The notes under the pieces were generated by a model. It ran no database searches. It saw only the letters and a list, made by a program, of their open reading frames with translations, and was not told where the DNA came from. A DNA stretch of 41,852 bases from Burkholderiales bacterium (GTDB lineage: Bacteria; Pseudomonadota; Gammaproteobacteria; Burkholderiales; Usitatibacteraceae): contig JANYBL010000088.1 in NCBI GenBank assembly GCA_025360815.1, forward strand, positions 1 through 41,852. Direction: 5' to 3'. The translations under genes were made by a program, and so were the position numbers. This document shows, in pieces, positions 8,065 to 16,267 of this stretch. Positions within the stretch are counted from its first letter, which is position 1; each line of letters opens with the position of its first letter.

Positions 8065-8955
8065 TTATTTACGGACACCCGCAATGCACGACCAACCTTC
8101 ATCGCGCCGCCAAACATGCAGATCAAACCAAGGCTGATAAATCGCAATAATTTCATCAGCCTGATGGTCCAGGATGCCGGCCAGTGCTAGCTTCCCACCG
8201 GATTTCGTGCGGCTGGCGAGGAGTGGCGCCAATACTTTTAACGGGTTCGCTAAAATATTGGCGACGGTGATGTCAGCGACGTAATCGAGAACGGTGTCGG
8301 TGGTCGAAAATTCGATGCTCACACCATTTTGCGCGGCATTGTAGCGGGCGGCTTCAATCGCTTGCGAATCAATATCCACACCCACCGAATGCGTAGCACC
8401 GAACTTCATTGCAGCAATGGCCAAAATGCCGGAGCCGGTTCCGTAGTCAAGCATCGTAGATGGCGACTCGGGTGAAATGTGGGTTTCTAACCACTTGAGG
8501 CAAAGCCGCGTGGTGGGATGGCTTCCGGTACCAAAAGCAGCGCCGGGATCGAGCGAAATATTGACGGCATCTTGGTTAGGTGCGCTGTGCCATGTCGGCA
8601 CAATCCAAACGCGATCTGAAATTTTAATCGGCTGAAATTGATCGCGGTTTTGTTGCACCCAATCGACATCTTCCAGCGTTTCGACGTCCAGCGCAGGTAG
8701 CTCAAAGCCGAGTACGGACGCGGCTTTCCGGGCGACTGCCTCGGGGTTTGCGTCGGGATGAAACAATGCGGTCAGCTTACACATTTCCCACAAGCCACTG
8801 CTGGCACCGGGTTCGCCGAAGATCGGTTTTTCGTCCACGGTGCCTTCTGCGGAATCTTCGACATTGATCGAGATTGCGCCGTCATTCATCAGTGCATCGC
8901 CAAACGCATCGGCGTGGTCACGCGGCAGGTGGAGTTTTAAATTTAACCAGCTCAT
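8065..8955 (-). CDS. prmA: Ribosomal protein L11 methyltransferase
   Basis: A 296-residue SAM-dependent methyltransferase that trimethylates ribosomal protein L11 (cytosol). The N-terminal L11-recognition domain begins MSWLNLKLHLPRDHADAFGDALMNDGA. The methyltransferase domain carries the SAM-binding motif LDYGTGSGILAIAAMKFGA, GVDIDSQAIEAA and the catalytic-region motif ITVANILANPL. DPGAAFGTGSHPTTRLCL is the hallmark PrmA loop. I chose ATG at 8955 because family members start there and GAAGAA lies just upstream. A longer frame from GTG at 9024 would overlap the end of accC and adds 23 residues with no family support. It is in the accB-accC-prmA run. Confidence 0.95.
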   Translation of the reverse strand: MSWLNLKLHLPRDHADAFGDALMNDGAISINVEDSAEGTVDEKPIFGEPGASSGLWEMCKLTALFHPDANPEAVARKAASVLGFELPALDVETLEDVDWVQQNRDQFQPIKISDRVWIVPTWHSAPNQDAVNISLDPGAAFGTGSHPTTRLCLKWLETHISPESPSTMLDYGTGSGILAIAAMKFGATHSVGVDIDSQAIEAARYNAAQNGVSIEFSTTDTVLDYVADITVANILANPLKVLAPLLASRTKSGGKLALAGILDHQADEIIAIYQPWFDLHVWRRDEGWSCIAGVRK

Positions 8956-9007
8956 GCGGTTCTTCGTGCGACCGTAGTCGGGTGAATTATCCCGGGTAAC
9001 CAAGCCA

Positions 9008-10378
9008 TCAATCAGCTTCCCCACCGGCGATTTTCTTCAACTTGGCCATGCGCTCCTCCAAGAAGTGGATAGAGGTCGCGCCACGAATAAAGGCGGCATC
9101 GTTCATTAATTCTTGATGCAGCGGCAAATTGGTGTGAATACCCTCTACAACCATCTCAGACAATGCGGTTCGCATCCGCGCCATCGCCTGTTCGCGGGTG
9201 TCACCGTGCGCAATCACTTTGGCGATCAGCGAATCGTAATAGGGTGGCACAAAATAATCGGCATACACATGCGAATCTACTCGAATGCCAGGCCCGCCGG
9301 GCACATGGAAGCGCGTGATGCGGCCGGGTGAGGGCACGAATGTCACCGGGTTTTCGGCATTGATGCGGCACTCCAGGGCGTGGCCGCGGAGCTGAATGTC
9401 CTTCTGCCGGTAACGCAAGCGCTGGCCCGCCGCGACGCGAATTTGCTCTTGTACGATATCGACGCCGGTAATCATTTCCGAGACCGGATGCTCGACTTGC
9501 ACGCGGGTATTCATTTCAATGAAATAGAATTCATCGTTTTCAAACAAAAATTCAAAGGTACCGGCGCCGCGGTAGCCCATTTTGGCGCACGCATCCGCAC
9601 ACCGTTCGCCGATGCGGTCGCGCAGTTTCGGCTTTAGCTCAGGCGCTGGCGCTTCTTCGATAATTTTTTGATGGCGGCGCTGCATTGAGCAATCGCGCTC
9701 CCATAAAAAAATCGCGTTTTTGAACTCGTCTGCTAAAATTTGAATTTCGATATGGCGCGGGTTTTCTAAAAATTTTTCGAGATAAACCATCGGGTTGCCA
9801 AATGCTGATTGCGCTTCGGTTTTGGTCATCTGCACCGCGTTTACCAACGCGGCCTCGGTATGAACTACGCGCATGCCGCGCCCACCGCCACCGCCCGCCG
9901 CTTTGATAATGACCGGATAGCCCACCGCGGCTGCGATTTTGCGCACCTCTTTGGCATCATCCGGCAACGCGCCGTCGGAGCCCGGCACGCAAGGGATGCC
10001 TAAACGCTTCATGGCCGCCTTGGCGGCAACCTTGTCGCCCATCATGCGGATATTTTCGGGCTTGGGACCGATAAAGACAAAGCCCGAATTTTCAACGCGT
10101 TCGGCAAAATCGGCGTTCTCTGATAAAAAACCATACCCCGGATGGATAGCCTGCGCATCAGTCACCTCCGCTGCACTAATAATAGCGGGGATATTTAGGT
10201 AGCTGTCCTTCGACGGCGCGGGCCCGATACAAACCGATTCGTCCGCCAAAATTACATATTTGGCATCGGCGTCTGCCTCGGAATGCACTGCCACGGTTTT
10301 AATGCCCAGCTCGCGGCAGGCGCGTTGCACACGCAGCGCGATTTCGCCACGGTTGGCAATCAAGATTTTTTCAAACAT
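9008..10378 (-). CDS. accC: Acetyl-CoA carboxylase, biotin carboxylase subunit
   Basis: A 456-residue ATP-grasp enzyme that carboxylates the biotin on BCCP using bicarbonate and ATP, the first half-reaction of acetyl-CoA carboxylase in fatty-acid synthesis. The N-terminus [17 protein letters not shown], the glycine-rich ATP loop [30 protein letters not shown] and the active-site segment [20 protein letters not shown] are all present. Length matches the family (~450). The start was placed at ATG 10378, which gives the conserved N-terminus. In-frame upstream starts at 10423 and 10471 would add residues outside the conserved domain and approach accB. accB ends 58 bp upstream and prmA starts 52 bp downstream. 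Confidence 0.96.
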   Translation of the reverse strand: MFEKILIANRGEIALRVQRACRELGIKTVAVHSEADADAKYVILADESVCIGPAPSKDSYLNIPAIISAAEVTDAQAIHPGYGFLSENADFAERVENSGFVFIGPKPENIRMMGDKVAAKAAMKRLGIPCVPGSDGALPDDAKEVRKIAAAVGYPVIIKAAGGGGGRGMRVVHTEAALVNAVQMTKTEAQSAFGNPMVYLEKFLENPRHIEIQILADEFKNAIFLWERDCSMQRRHQKIIEEAPAPELKPKLRDRIGERCADACAKMGYRGAGTFEFLFENDEFYFIEMNTRVQVEHPVSEMITGVDIVQEQIRVAAGQRLRYRQKDIQLRGHALECRINAENPVTFVPSPGRITRFHVPGGPGIRVDSHVYADYFVPPYYDSLIAKVIAHGDTREQAMARMRTALSEMVVEGIHTNLPLHQELMNDAAFIRGATSIHFLEERMAKLKKIAGGEAD

Positions 10379-10436
10379 TGCTCCAGAGCGAGCAACAACA
10401 GGGCTAGAGCCAAATACCGCCATAGTGGGTACTCGC

Positions 10437-10898
10437 CTATTCAATAATAAAGAGAGGTTGACCGTACTCAACCGGCTGGCCGTTCTCAGTCAAAATCGCT
10501 TTTACGACACCGGCAGCATCGGATTCAATTTCATTGAGCAGCTTCATAGCTTCAATAATACAAAGCGTTTGTCCTTTGGTCACGGTTTGGCCGATCTCAA
10601 CAAATGACGGCGATCCAGGCGACGGTGAACGGTAAAACGTCCCTACCATCGGCGACTTGAGCGTGTGGCCTGTCGGCTCCGCGGCAACGGCTGGGGCTGC
10701 AACGGATGCGACAGCCGCATGGGCGTTCATGTAATCAGCCGGCAGATTCATTGACGTCGGCATCATCGGCTGCATGAACGGCTGGTTATTGCCGTTGCGA
10801 CTGATTCGAACCTTTTCTTCGCCTTCAGTAATTTCTAACTCTGCGATGCCCGACTGCTGTACCAAATCAATCAATGTTTTGATCTTGCGTAAGTCCAT
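10437..10898 (-). CDS. accB: Biotin carboxyl carrier protein of acetyl-CoA carboxylase
   Basis: A 153-residue BCCP. The N-terminal [20 protein letters not shown] helix and EEKVRISR strand are the AccC-contact region. A flexible Ala/Pro-rich linker (about 40-78) leads to the biotinyl domain (79-153), with Lys119 in EAMKL as the biotinylation site. ATG 10898 was chosen for the conserved N-terminus and the strong GAGGTGG ribosome site directly upstream. An in-frame upstream ORF to 10955 is not conserved. It is first in accB-accC-prmA. In many betaproteobacteria aroQ sits directly upstream; here there is a 500-bp non-coding region instead. Confidence 0.96.
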   Translation of the reverse strand: MDLRKIKTLIDLVQQSGIAELEITEGEEKVRISRNGNNQPFMQPMMPTSMNLPADYMNAHAAVASVAAPAVAAEPTGHTLKSPMVGTFYRSPSPGSPSFVEIGQTVTKGQTLCIIEAMKLLNEIESDAAGVVKAILTENGQPVEYGQPLFIIE

Positions 10899-10903
10899 GT
10901 TCT

Positions 10904-10910
10904 CCACCTC
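10904..10910 (-). promoter_or_regulatory. Strong ribosome-binding site of accB
   Basis: GAGGTGG on minus, five bases before ATG 10898. It fixes the accB start against the longer open frame that begins at 10955. Confidence 0.75.
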
Positions 10911-11399
10911 ATTTAGTGCTGATGCACTATTTATAGCTTGTAGGCGACGCCCCAAACGGTAGTTATGTTTTTTGCCTCATTTTTGCGGCTGCGGTTGTAG
11001 CCGTTTGCTTAACGTTGCGCCACGGGTTGAACAAAACTGGGGTTTATTTTCAGTGACTGTCTTCCAGTTTAACCGTGATCACGAAGGCCCGAAATTTCAA
11101 GCATAAGGTTCAGTTTGCCTCAAATTCATGCAGATTGTCCAGCTTATCGACGAAGTTGCCGTTTTGCGTTACCTCGCCACGATGATAAAGTAGTTAGTGG
11201 CGCAGTGAAAAATTTGCGTCCTTACATGCGGGGACGACACACGTCAACAAAAAATCGTAAATTTTAAACGGAATTTACGAGAATATTGACTAAAGACCCG
11301 ACCAAGCTGCTGCCCAAGTAGTGATCAAATAAGCTCGCATCAGTATTATTTGATTATTTTATTTTATGCTCTGATGTGTAATTTTAAATGAACTTAGCC
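10911..11399. other. Non-coding region between accB and tlpA, likely holding the acc promoter
   Basis: No reading frame here looks like a gene on either strand. The AT-rich half (11270-11395) contains runs such as TTTGATTATTTTATTTTATG. A weak sigma70-like TTGACG on minus (11242-11247) has a poor -10 hexamer 17 bp on. A long leader before accB would fit the autoregulation known for accBC in other bacteria, but no specific operator can be pointed to. aroQ, which commonly lies here in betaproteobacteria, is absent and I see no remnant of it. Confidence 0.5.
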
Positions 11400-12008
11400 C
11401 TATTTAGGTAAATTTTGGCGGATTATTGCTTCAAATCCCGCTTTATCAATGATTCCAATTTGGGTATGCATGACTTCCCCACCCGGCCGCACGATGACGG
11501 TATGCGGCAACAAGCCCAGCCGGTTTCCCAGCCGTCGGGAAAACTCAATCGCACGGGTTTCATCTGACAACAAGGGATAGCTCACTCGCAAGCTCTTTTC
11601 AAATTTGGCAATATTTAGCGCATTATCAGCGGCAATACCAATAATTTGCAGGCCGTTAGCGGCATATTTTTGTTGTAGCTTGTCAAAAATGGGCATCTCT
11701 TCTTTACACGGCCCGCACCATGTCGCCCAGAAATTGATAACCAATAGTTTGTGTTGCCATTGTCCCAACGATTGCGGGCGACCTTGCGGATCGGGGAAAC
11801 TGCTGGCGTAAATACTGCCTGCGTTGACATCGATGGCGGTTCTATCGAGGACGGACGATGGTGTGTCAGCCCGGCCAATCACTAGCGCGACCCCTGCGAG
11901 AGTCAGCATAAAGAGGGCAGCGCAAACCACCATTAATTTTGGCGTCAATACGCTTGCGGGAATATCCCGAGCTTGGGGCAATGTCGTTTTATCGTTTTGG
12001 TCATTCAT
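11400..12008 (-). CDS. TlpA-family thiol:disulfide reductase, membrane-anchored
   Basis: A thioredoxin-fold protein of about 202 residues. A single N-terminal membrane anchor (about 23-45) is followed by the TlpA/ResA-type domain. The active site is WCGPC (Cys98, Cys101) in VINFWATWCGPCKEEMP, and the cis-Pro loop is LPHTVIV. It faces the periplasm and probably reduces disulfides, for example in cytochrome c maturation or metal-centre assembly. The exact client is unknown. ATG 12008 was preferred; an in-frame TTG at 12044 would add 12 residues and neither has a good ribosome site. The stand-alone DsbD-alpha gene ends just upstream in the same direction, which suggests the two form a thiol relay. 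Confidence 0.9.
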   Translation of the reverse strand: MNDQNDKTTLPQARDIPASVLTPKLMVVCAALFMLTLAGVALVIGRADTPSSVLDRTAIDVNAGSIYASSFPDPQGRPQSLGQWQHKLLVINFWATWCGPCKEEMPIFDKLQQKYAANGLQIIGIAADNALNIAKFEKSLRVSYPLLSDETRAIEFSRRLGNRLGLLPHTVIVRPGGEVMHTQIGIIDKAGFEAIIRQNLPK

Positions 12009-12062
12009 GGGGGCAGTACTGGGTTTTGCCAGCAGTAGCTTCAAACTAGCGTCAAATTAGCT

Positions 12063-12701
12063 TCAAGGACTTTTACGAATCAAATCCGATACCGATCCGG
12101 TCGGTCTCAAAATGCTTGCTGCGGGCAGCATCTTCGGGAGCAGCGTGTTGCCGATCAGATCGTTCACCGGGTCAGTCCTCACCAACCGTACCGGGCTGAC
12201 GGTTTCTTGGGAACCTAAGTGAATCGCCAATTGATGCGTCAGCGGCGGGTAGCAAACGCCTACATCTGCGCAGCCTTGGGAAATGGCGCTGAGCTCAACC
12301 AGACCTCCGTCAACGATTAGGTCGGTGGTTTTCCCTCGGCCCGCCGCGCTCGCGGCGAGGGGTAGTAGAACACGAACTGTCCGACGATAGGTTTCCACCC
12401 GTCCAAAGGTGGCGTCCTGTTTCACGCTACCTTTGGGCAAAATTGCTTTTTTAAGCACGGCAGCGTCAGAATCGGCGCCAAACTTAAAACGCTTGCGGTA
12501 CATATAGTAACCATCGGCGATCGTGTAGTTCAGTTCGATGGTGTTGGCATCTTTCATTTTAGCGGTAACTTGGAAAGCGGATTCTGCATCCAACAGTTCG
12601 GGCGCGTTCAAGAGCGCGCCGTCCGCCGCAAAGGCGACAGAAGTGAACGCTAACATAGTGAGCAATCCAAGTTTGACAACTACTTTAAAAAATACATTCA
12701 T
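12063..12701 (-). CDS. Stand-alone DsbD N-terminal (alpha) domain protein, periplasmic
   Basis: A 212-residue protein with a cleavable signal peptide (residues 1-25, MNVFFKVVVKLGLL...AFA) and one nDsbD immunoglobulin-like domain (about 28-165). The domain's paired cysteines are Cys144 and Cys150 in QGCADVGVCYPP. In full-length DsbD this domain is followed by an eight-helix membrane domain and a C-terminal thioredoxin domain. Here the protein ends after a ~45-residue hydrophilic tail (LVRTDPVNDLIG...LIRKSP) and no membrane domain is encoded nearby. ATG 12701 is supported by GGAAAGAG upstream; the open frame to 12848 is not conserved. It probably hands electrons to TlpA-like or other partners, but its own reductant is not encoded here. 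It could be a degenerate DsbD or a separate small family. Confidence 0.82.
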   Translation of the reverse strand: MNVFFKVVVKLGLLTMLAFTSVAFAADGALLNAPELLDAESAFQVTAKMKDANTIELNYTIADGYYMYRKRFKFGADSDAAVLKKAILPKGSVKQDATFGRVETYRRTVRVLLPLAASAAGRGKTTDLIVDGGLVELSAISQGCADVGVCYPPLTHQLAIHLGSQETVSPVRLVRTDPVNDLIGNTLLPKMLPAASILRPTGSVSDLIRKSP

Positions 12702-13123
12702 ACCAACTCTTTCCAATTGATCACATGCACCTGTCGCAATGACAGCAACCATAAAATTCAACAAAACGGAAAGCGGCCCGCTAACAATGTGTAAGGTGCT
12801 GCTGCCGCAAACCGCCCCGAATAAATTTAAAAACCAGCATTCACACACTTAGCATCGCAGATTGTGCATCGCAAGCAACCGCTTCCGACTTGCACAAATT
12901 TGCCGTTACCTCACGTCGGTTTGAGGCCACTTTACAGCAAGGCCCACGTGGGGTAGTGTGATAACGCTGTGTAGCGTATTTTTGGTATCTCTTTTAAATC
13001 TGGCTTACGCCCTCACTTTAACTTTACAAGCATCAGTCAGACAACATTCGTCCAGCGTGGTTCGATTTGTGGCTAAACTGAAGTTAAACCTATCGCGCAA
13101 GCGTTTTATCGATTAATCAACTC
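12702..13123. other. Divergent promoter region between the dsbD-alpha/tlpA genes and fxsA
   Basis: About 420 bp without a convincing gene. It must contain the promoters for both flanking divergent units. I see AT-rich stretches near 12960-13020 but no clear -35/-10 pair, repeat or strong hairpin. Confidence 0.5.
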
Positions 13124-13130
13124 ATGGAGC

Positions 13131-13137
13131 AAGGAAG
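13131..13137 (+). promoter_or_regulatory. Ribosome-binding site that favours the GTG start of fxsA
   Basis: AAGGAAG followed four bases later by GTG at 13142. This supports the internal GTG start over the ATG at 13124, which has no such site. Confidence 0.55.
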
Positions 13138-13141
13138 CATC

Positions 13142-13588
13142 GTGCGATATCTCGTCATTGCTATTTTAATCGGATTCCCGCTCGCGGAAGGTGCGGTTCT
13201 CTATCACCTCGCCGCCGGCGCCAACGGCCATGGTGGATGGGTTCTAGCTTGGCTAATATTTGCGGCGATTGCCGGCATGGCTCTGATTAAACAAGCGCGC
13301 TTTTCGTTGATCTCGCGGCTCAAGTTTGCGTTTTCACAAGGCCAGTTCTCGCTTTCCGCTTTCATTGACAGTTTCCGCACGGTGCTAGCAGGGCTTTTGT
13401 TGATTTTTCCCGGCGTCATTTCGGATGTAATGGCGCTGACCTTACTGTTGATTCCAATCCGCGAACCGGTTTTTGAGCACGGCATTCGGCCTGACGCAGC
13501 ACGGACCATGCATCAATACAAGGCTGGCAATCCCCAGCCAAAGGCGGCAACAGACGGTGTTATTGAAGGCGAGTTCCGCCGCGAGTAA
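13142..13588 (+). CDS. fxsA: FxsA-family membrane protein
   Basis: A protein of about 148 residues of the FxsA family of small inner-membrane proteins. Overproduced E. coli FxsA lets phage T7 escape exclusion by the F plasmid; the normal role is unclear. The first helix VRYLVIAILIGFPLAEGAVLYH holds the conserved PLAE motif. A second hydrophobic segment (WVLAWLIFAAIAGMALI) and the conserved DSFRTVLAGLLLIFPGVISDVMALTLLLIP follow. A hydrophilic tail ends the protein. The GTG start is favoured by its ribosome site and by where family members begin; ATG 13124 would add six residues. It converges with the SDR gene, leaving 44 bp with no obvious terminator. Confidence 0.85.
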   Translation: MRYLVIAILIGFPLAEGAVLYHLAAGANGHGGWVLAWLIFAAIAGMALIKQARFSLISRLKFAFSQGQFSLSAFIDSFRTVLAGLLLIFPGVISDVMALTLLLIPIREPVFEHGIRPDAARTMHQYKAGNPQPKAATDGVIEGEFRRE

Positions 13589-13632
13589 TCCGACTTGGGA
13601 TCAATTGGTGGGTAGCTTAAAGTTAAGTTGCG

Positions 13633-14520
13633 TCATTTTAAGCCCGCCAAAAACGCTCCAACCGTTTGGTATTTGAAGCGAAATCCCAGCTCATTCTTTA
13701 GCCTCTGGTTGCCAATTCGCCTTGATTCGCCCATGAACGAAAGCATGGCTGCGGAAATTTTTGTACTTGTCGTTGCCCGACTAAGTCTCGGTGCGCGCGG
13801 CAGCTTGAAGTGATCGGCAACAAGATCAAAATAGTCGCCCATTTTCAAATCGGTGTCATCGACGACGTTATATGTTCGATTCGGTGCGCCACGTGTTGTC
13901 GCTACCCACGCCGCCCTCGCCAAATCACTGGCATGAATATGATTGGTATAGACATCGTCGTCGGCAACCAATGCAGGCGTGCCTTTTTGCAATCGTTCAA
14001 TCGGCAAGCGATCAGCCGCATAAATCCCTGGCGCGCGCAAGATCGACACTGAAACATCGTTATCCGTTCCCCAACGAAACAACCGAGACTCGGCATCGAC
14101 GCGGCGTTTTGCGCGATCTGTGCGCGGGTTAAGCCGCCTTGTTTCATCAATCACCGCGCCGCCGCAATCGCCATAAACGCCGGTGGTACTGATGTAGACA
14201 AGCCGTTCTGGCAGCTTTCTTTTGCCAAGTGCCGAGAGCAAATTTTGCGTATGAACGTCGTAAAATCCGTGAGACGGCGGCGGCGCAAAATGAAAAATGG
14301 TATCGCTGATGCCCGCTATTTGGGATAATGTAGGTCGCTCGGATAAATCGCCTATAAACGGTGTTACGCCGAGCGAGCGAGCCACTTCAGCTCGTTCGGG
14401 TTGTCGGATCAACGCAAACATCCGTACTTGCTTAGATGCCAATTGCGCGCGAAGGGTTTTGGCAAGACGTTCGCCGACATCGCCAAAACCGATGATTAAG
14501 ATTTTTTTTGCACCCTTCAT
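13633..14520 (-). CDS. Atypical SDR, NAD(P)-dependent sugar-epimerase-like protein (YeeZ-like)
   Basis: A 295-residue Rossmann protein. The nucleotide-binding motif GFGDVGERLA is at 11-20. YISTTGVYGDCGGAVIDE is the extended-SDR strand with the Thr/Ser of the active site. However, the usual Tyr-x-x-x-Lys dyad is replaced by a DRAKRRVDAES segment, so a classical dehydrogenase or epimerase mechanism is doubtful. LRAPGIYAADRLPIERL and NHIHASDLARA are typical of the YeeZ-like group of atypical SDRs, whose substrate is unknown. It is divergent from the reductase gene, and the 12-bp repeat lies in the shared spacer. Confidence 0.8.
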   Translation of the reverse strand: MKGAKKILIIGFGDVGERLAKTLRAQLASKQVRMFALIRQPERAEVARSLGVTPFIGDLSERPTLSQIAGISDTIFHFAPPPSHGFYDVHTQNLLSALGKRKLPERLVYISTTGVYGDCGGAVIDETRRLNPRTDRAKRRVDAESRLFRWGTDNDVSVSILRAPGIYAADRLPIERLQKGTPALVADDDVYTNHIHASDLARAAWVATTRGAPNRTYNVVDDTDLKMGDYFDLVADHFKLPRAPRLSRATTSTKISAAMLSFMGESRRIGNQRLKNELGFRFKYQTVGAFLAGLK

Positions 14521-14533
14521 GTAACGAGTATAA

Positions 14534-14589
14534 ACGCAACTTCAGACGCAACTTCAGACGCAACATCAGACGTAGCATCGGATGCAATA
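14534..14589. repeat. 12-bp tandem repeat, unit ACGCAACTTCAG, about 4.5 copies
   Basis: Two exact copies (14534-14557), one with a single change (14558-14569), one diverged copy (14570-14581) and a partial unit. It lies just upstream of the minus-strand SDR start and about 80 bp before the start of the 2Fe-2S reductase, so it could influence either promoter. There are no spacers, so it is not a CRISPR. Confidence 0.8.
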
Positions 14590-14666
14590 TTGAAATTGAC
14601 ATCCAGTTCACCGCCCGATACGGCTGTAAATGCGACAAGCCGAACAACAGAAAGCACCTCGTAAAA

Positions 14667-15725
14667 ATGCATAACGAATCAAATCAAGCTGAATTCCAAA
14701 TCACATTAAAACCTTCCGGCAACACCTTCAAAGCATTCGGTGATGAAACCATTCTGGAAGCCGCGCTGCGCCAGGGCATTGGCATGCCCTACGGCTGCCG
14801 CAACGGTGCTTGTGGTTCGTGTAAAGGGACCTTGGTATCGGGCGAGCTGGACTACGGCGCGTACCAAGAACGCACCTTAAAGCCGGAAGAAAAAGCGGCG
14901 GGCAAAGCGCTGTTTTGCGTCGGCAAAGCCTGCTCCGACTTAACGCTCGACATTAAAGAAATCGGCGGGACCGGCGACATCCAAATCCGCACGCTGCCTT
15001 GTCGCGTTGAGAAAAAAGAATTGCTGGCACCCGATGTTGCAGTGCTATCGCTCAAACTGCCCGCGCAAGAACGCCTGCAATTTTTGGCAGGGCAATACAT
15101 TGATATTTTGTTGAAAGACGGCAAACGGCGTAGCTACTCTATGGCCAATGCACCGCATGATGATGCTTATGTGCAACTTCATGTGCGTCATGTACCGGAT
15201 GGATTTTTTTCTGACTTTGTTTTTAACGAGATGCGCGACCGCGCGATTTTGCGTTTTGAGGGCCCGCATGGCACATTTTTCCTGCGGGAGGATTCTGATA
15301 AACCGATTATCTTTATGGCCGGCGGCACGGGGTTTGCGCCAATCAAAGCGGTAGTCGAGCATGCCTTCTTTTCGCACGTGGATCGCGAAATGGTGCTCTA
15401 TTGGGGATGCCGATCATTGCAAGATCTATATATGGGTCAGCTTGCTGCGCAATGGGCGCATGAGCATCCACATTTCACTTTTATTCCGGTGCTATCGGAC
15501 CCAAAGCCAGAGGATAATTGGCAGGGACGTACTGGTCTGGTTCACCAGGCAATTTTGGATGATTTTGAATCGCTCGCTGGTTATCAAGTCTATGCTTGCG
15601 GCGCACCGATTATGATCGAATCCGGTCAAGCTGCTTTTGCCGAGCGCGGGTTGCCGGAAGATGAATTCTTTGCCGATTCTTTTGCCTACGCAGCACCTCC
15701 CGTAACTTCCCCCACCACCCTATAA
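14667..15725 (+). CDS. 2Fe-2S ferredoxin/FAD-dependent NAD(P)H reductase (CDP-6-deoxy-delta-3,4-glucoseen reductase-like)
   Basis: A 352-residue electron-transfer protein with three domains. A plant-type ferredoxin (about 8-100) has cluster ligands Cys44, Cys49, Cys52 and Cys84. An FAD-binding barrel follows with RRSYSMAN. The NAD(P)-binding domain has MAGGTGFAPIKAVVEHAF and ends with YACGAPIMIES. Betaproteobacterial homologues are commonly labelled CDP-6-deoxy-delta-3,4-glucoseen reductase, but no deoxysugar genes are nearby, so a general reductase for an oxygenase or other acceptor is as likely. ATG 14667 was chosen for the domain start. The frame stays open upstream to a TTG at 14508 through the 12-bp repeat, giving an unconvincing Arg/Asn/Phe-repeat extension. 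The peroxiredoxin gene begins 15 bp after the stop. Confidence 0.85.
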   Translation: MHNESNQAEFQITLKPSGNTFKAFGDETILEAALRQGIGMPYGCRNGACGSCKGTLVSGELDYGAYQERTLKPEEKAAGKALFCVGKACSDLTLDIKEIGGTGDIQIRTLPCRVEKKELLAPDVAVLSLKLPAQERLQFLAGQYIDILLKDGKRRSYSMANAPHDDAYVQLHVRHVPDGFFSDFVFNEMRDRAILRFEGPHGTFFLREDSDKPIIFMAGGTGFAPIKAVVEHAFFSHVDREMVLYWGCRSLQDLYMGQLAAQWAHEHPHFTFIPVLSDPKPEDNWQGRTGLVHQAILDDFESLAGYQVYACGAPIMIESGQAAFAERGLPEDEFFADSFAYAAPPVTSPTTL

Positions 15726-15740
15726 CTTAGGAGAAACACC

Positions 15741-16241
15741 ATGATTAAAGTTGGCGATAATGTACCCGATGGCGTATTGAGCGAATTCATCGACGTTGAA
15801 ACCGAAGGCTGCGCGCTCGGCCCGAATAAATTCAATGTTGCTGAGCTGGCCAAAGGCAAAAAAATTGCTGTGTTTGGTTTACCCGGCGCGTTCACACCAA
15901 CCTGCTCGGCCAAACATGTGCCCGGCTATCGTGATCATGTTGCAGATTTCAAAGCCAAAGGCGTTGATGAAATTTGGTGTGTGTCTGTGAACGACGCGTT
16001 TGTCATGGGCGCGTGGGCAAAAGATCAAAAGACGGCTGGTAAAGTTCGCATGTTCGGCGACGGCTCCGCGGTCTGGGCGAAAGCGCTCGGCCTGGATGCT
16101 GATTTTTCCGCATTCGGTATGGGCATTCGCATGCAGCGCTTCTCGATGGTGCTTGATAACGGCATGGTGAAAAACCTGAACATCGAAGCGCCGGGCAAGT
16201 TTGAAGTGTCCAACGCTGAAACAATGTTGGCACAGGTTTAA
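15741..16241 (+). CDS. Peroxiredoxin, Prx5/PMP20-type
   Basis: A 166-residue thiol peroxidase that reduces hydrogen peroxide and organic peroxides in the cytosol. The peroxidatic Cys55 lies in GLPGAFTPTCSAKHVPGY, the Prx5-class signature. The conserved WAK and GMGIRMQRFSMVLDNG segments follow. A second cysteine (Cys24) and Cys80 (WCVSV) are present, but neither is at a position I can call resolving. Prx5 enzymes of this kind often use glutathione/glutaredoxin, consistent with gsh genes in the genome (inference). A clear AGGAG ribosome site precedes the ATG. The tight spacing after the 2Fe-2S reductase and before argC indicates one transcript. Confidence 0.93.
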   Translation: MIKVGDNVPDGVLSEFIDVETEGCALGPNKFNVAELAKGKKIAVFGLPGAFTPTCSAKHVPGYRDHVADFKAKGVDEIWCVSVNDAFVMGAWAKDQKTAGKVRMFGDGSAVWAKALGLDADFSAFGMGIRMQRFSMVLDNGMVKNLNIEAPGKFEVSNAETMLAQV

Positions 16242-16267
16242 ACGCTTTCTCAGATCAGGGATTTCGA

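Noticed and set aside
8956-9024. Longer prmA start (GTG at 9024)
   Set aside because: Overlaps the accC stop and adds residues not seen in the family; ATG 8955 has a ribosome-site-like GAAGAA.
10379-10471. N-terminal extension of accC
   Set aside because: The conserved biotin carboxylase N-terminus begins at the ATG at 10378.
11219-11247. TTGACG-N17-TAAGGA on minus as the accB promoter
   Set aside because: The -35 is good but the -10 is poor and would imply a leader of over 300 bp; mentioned only as a weak possibility.
14508-14666. N-terminal extension of the 2Fe-2S reductase through the 12-bp repeat
   Set aside because: It would start at TTG, encode an Arg/Asn/Phe repeat, and overlap the start of the divergent SDR gene. 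The ferredoxin domain begins naturally at ATG 14667.
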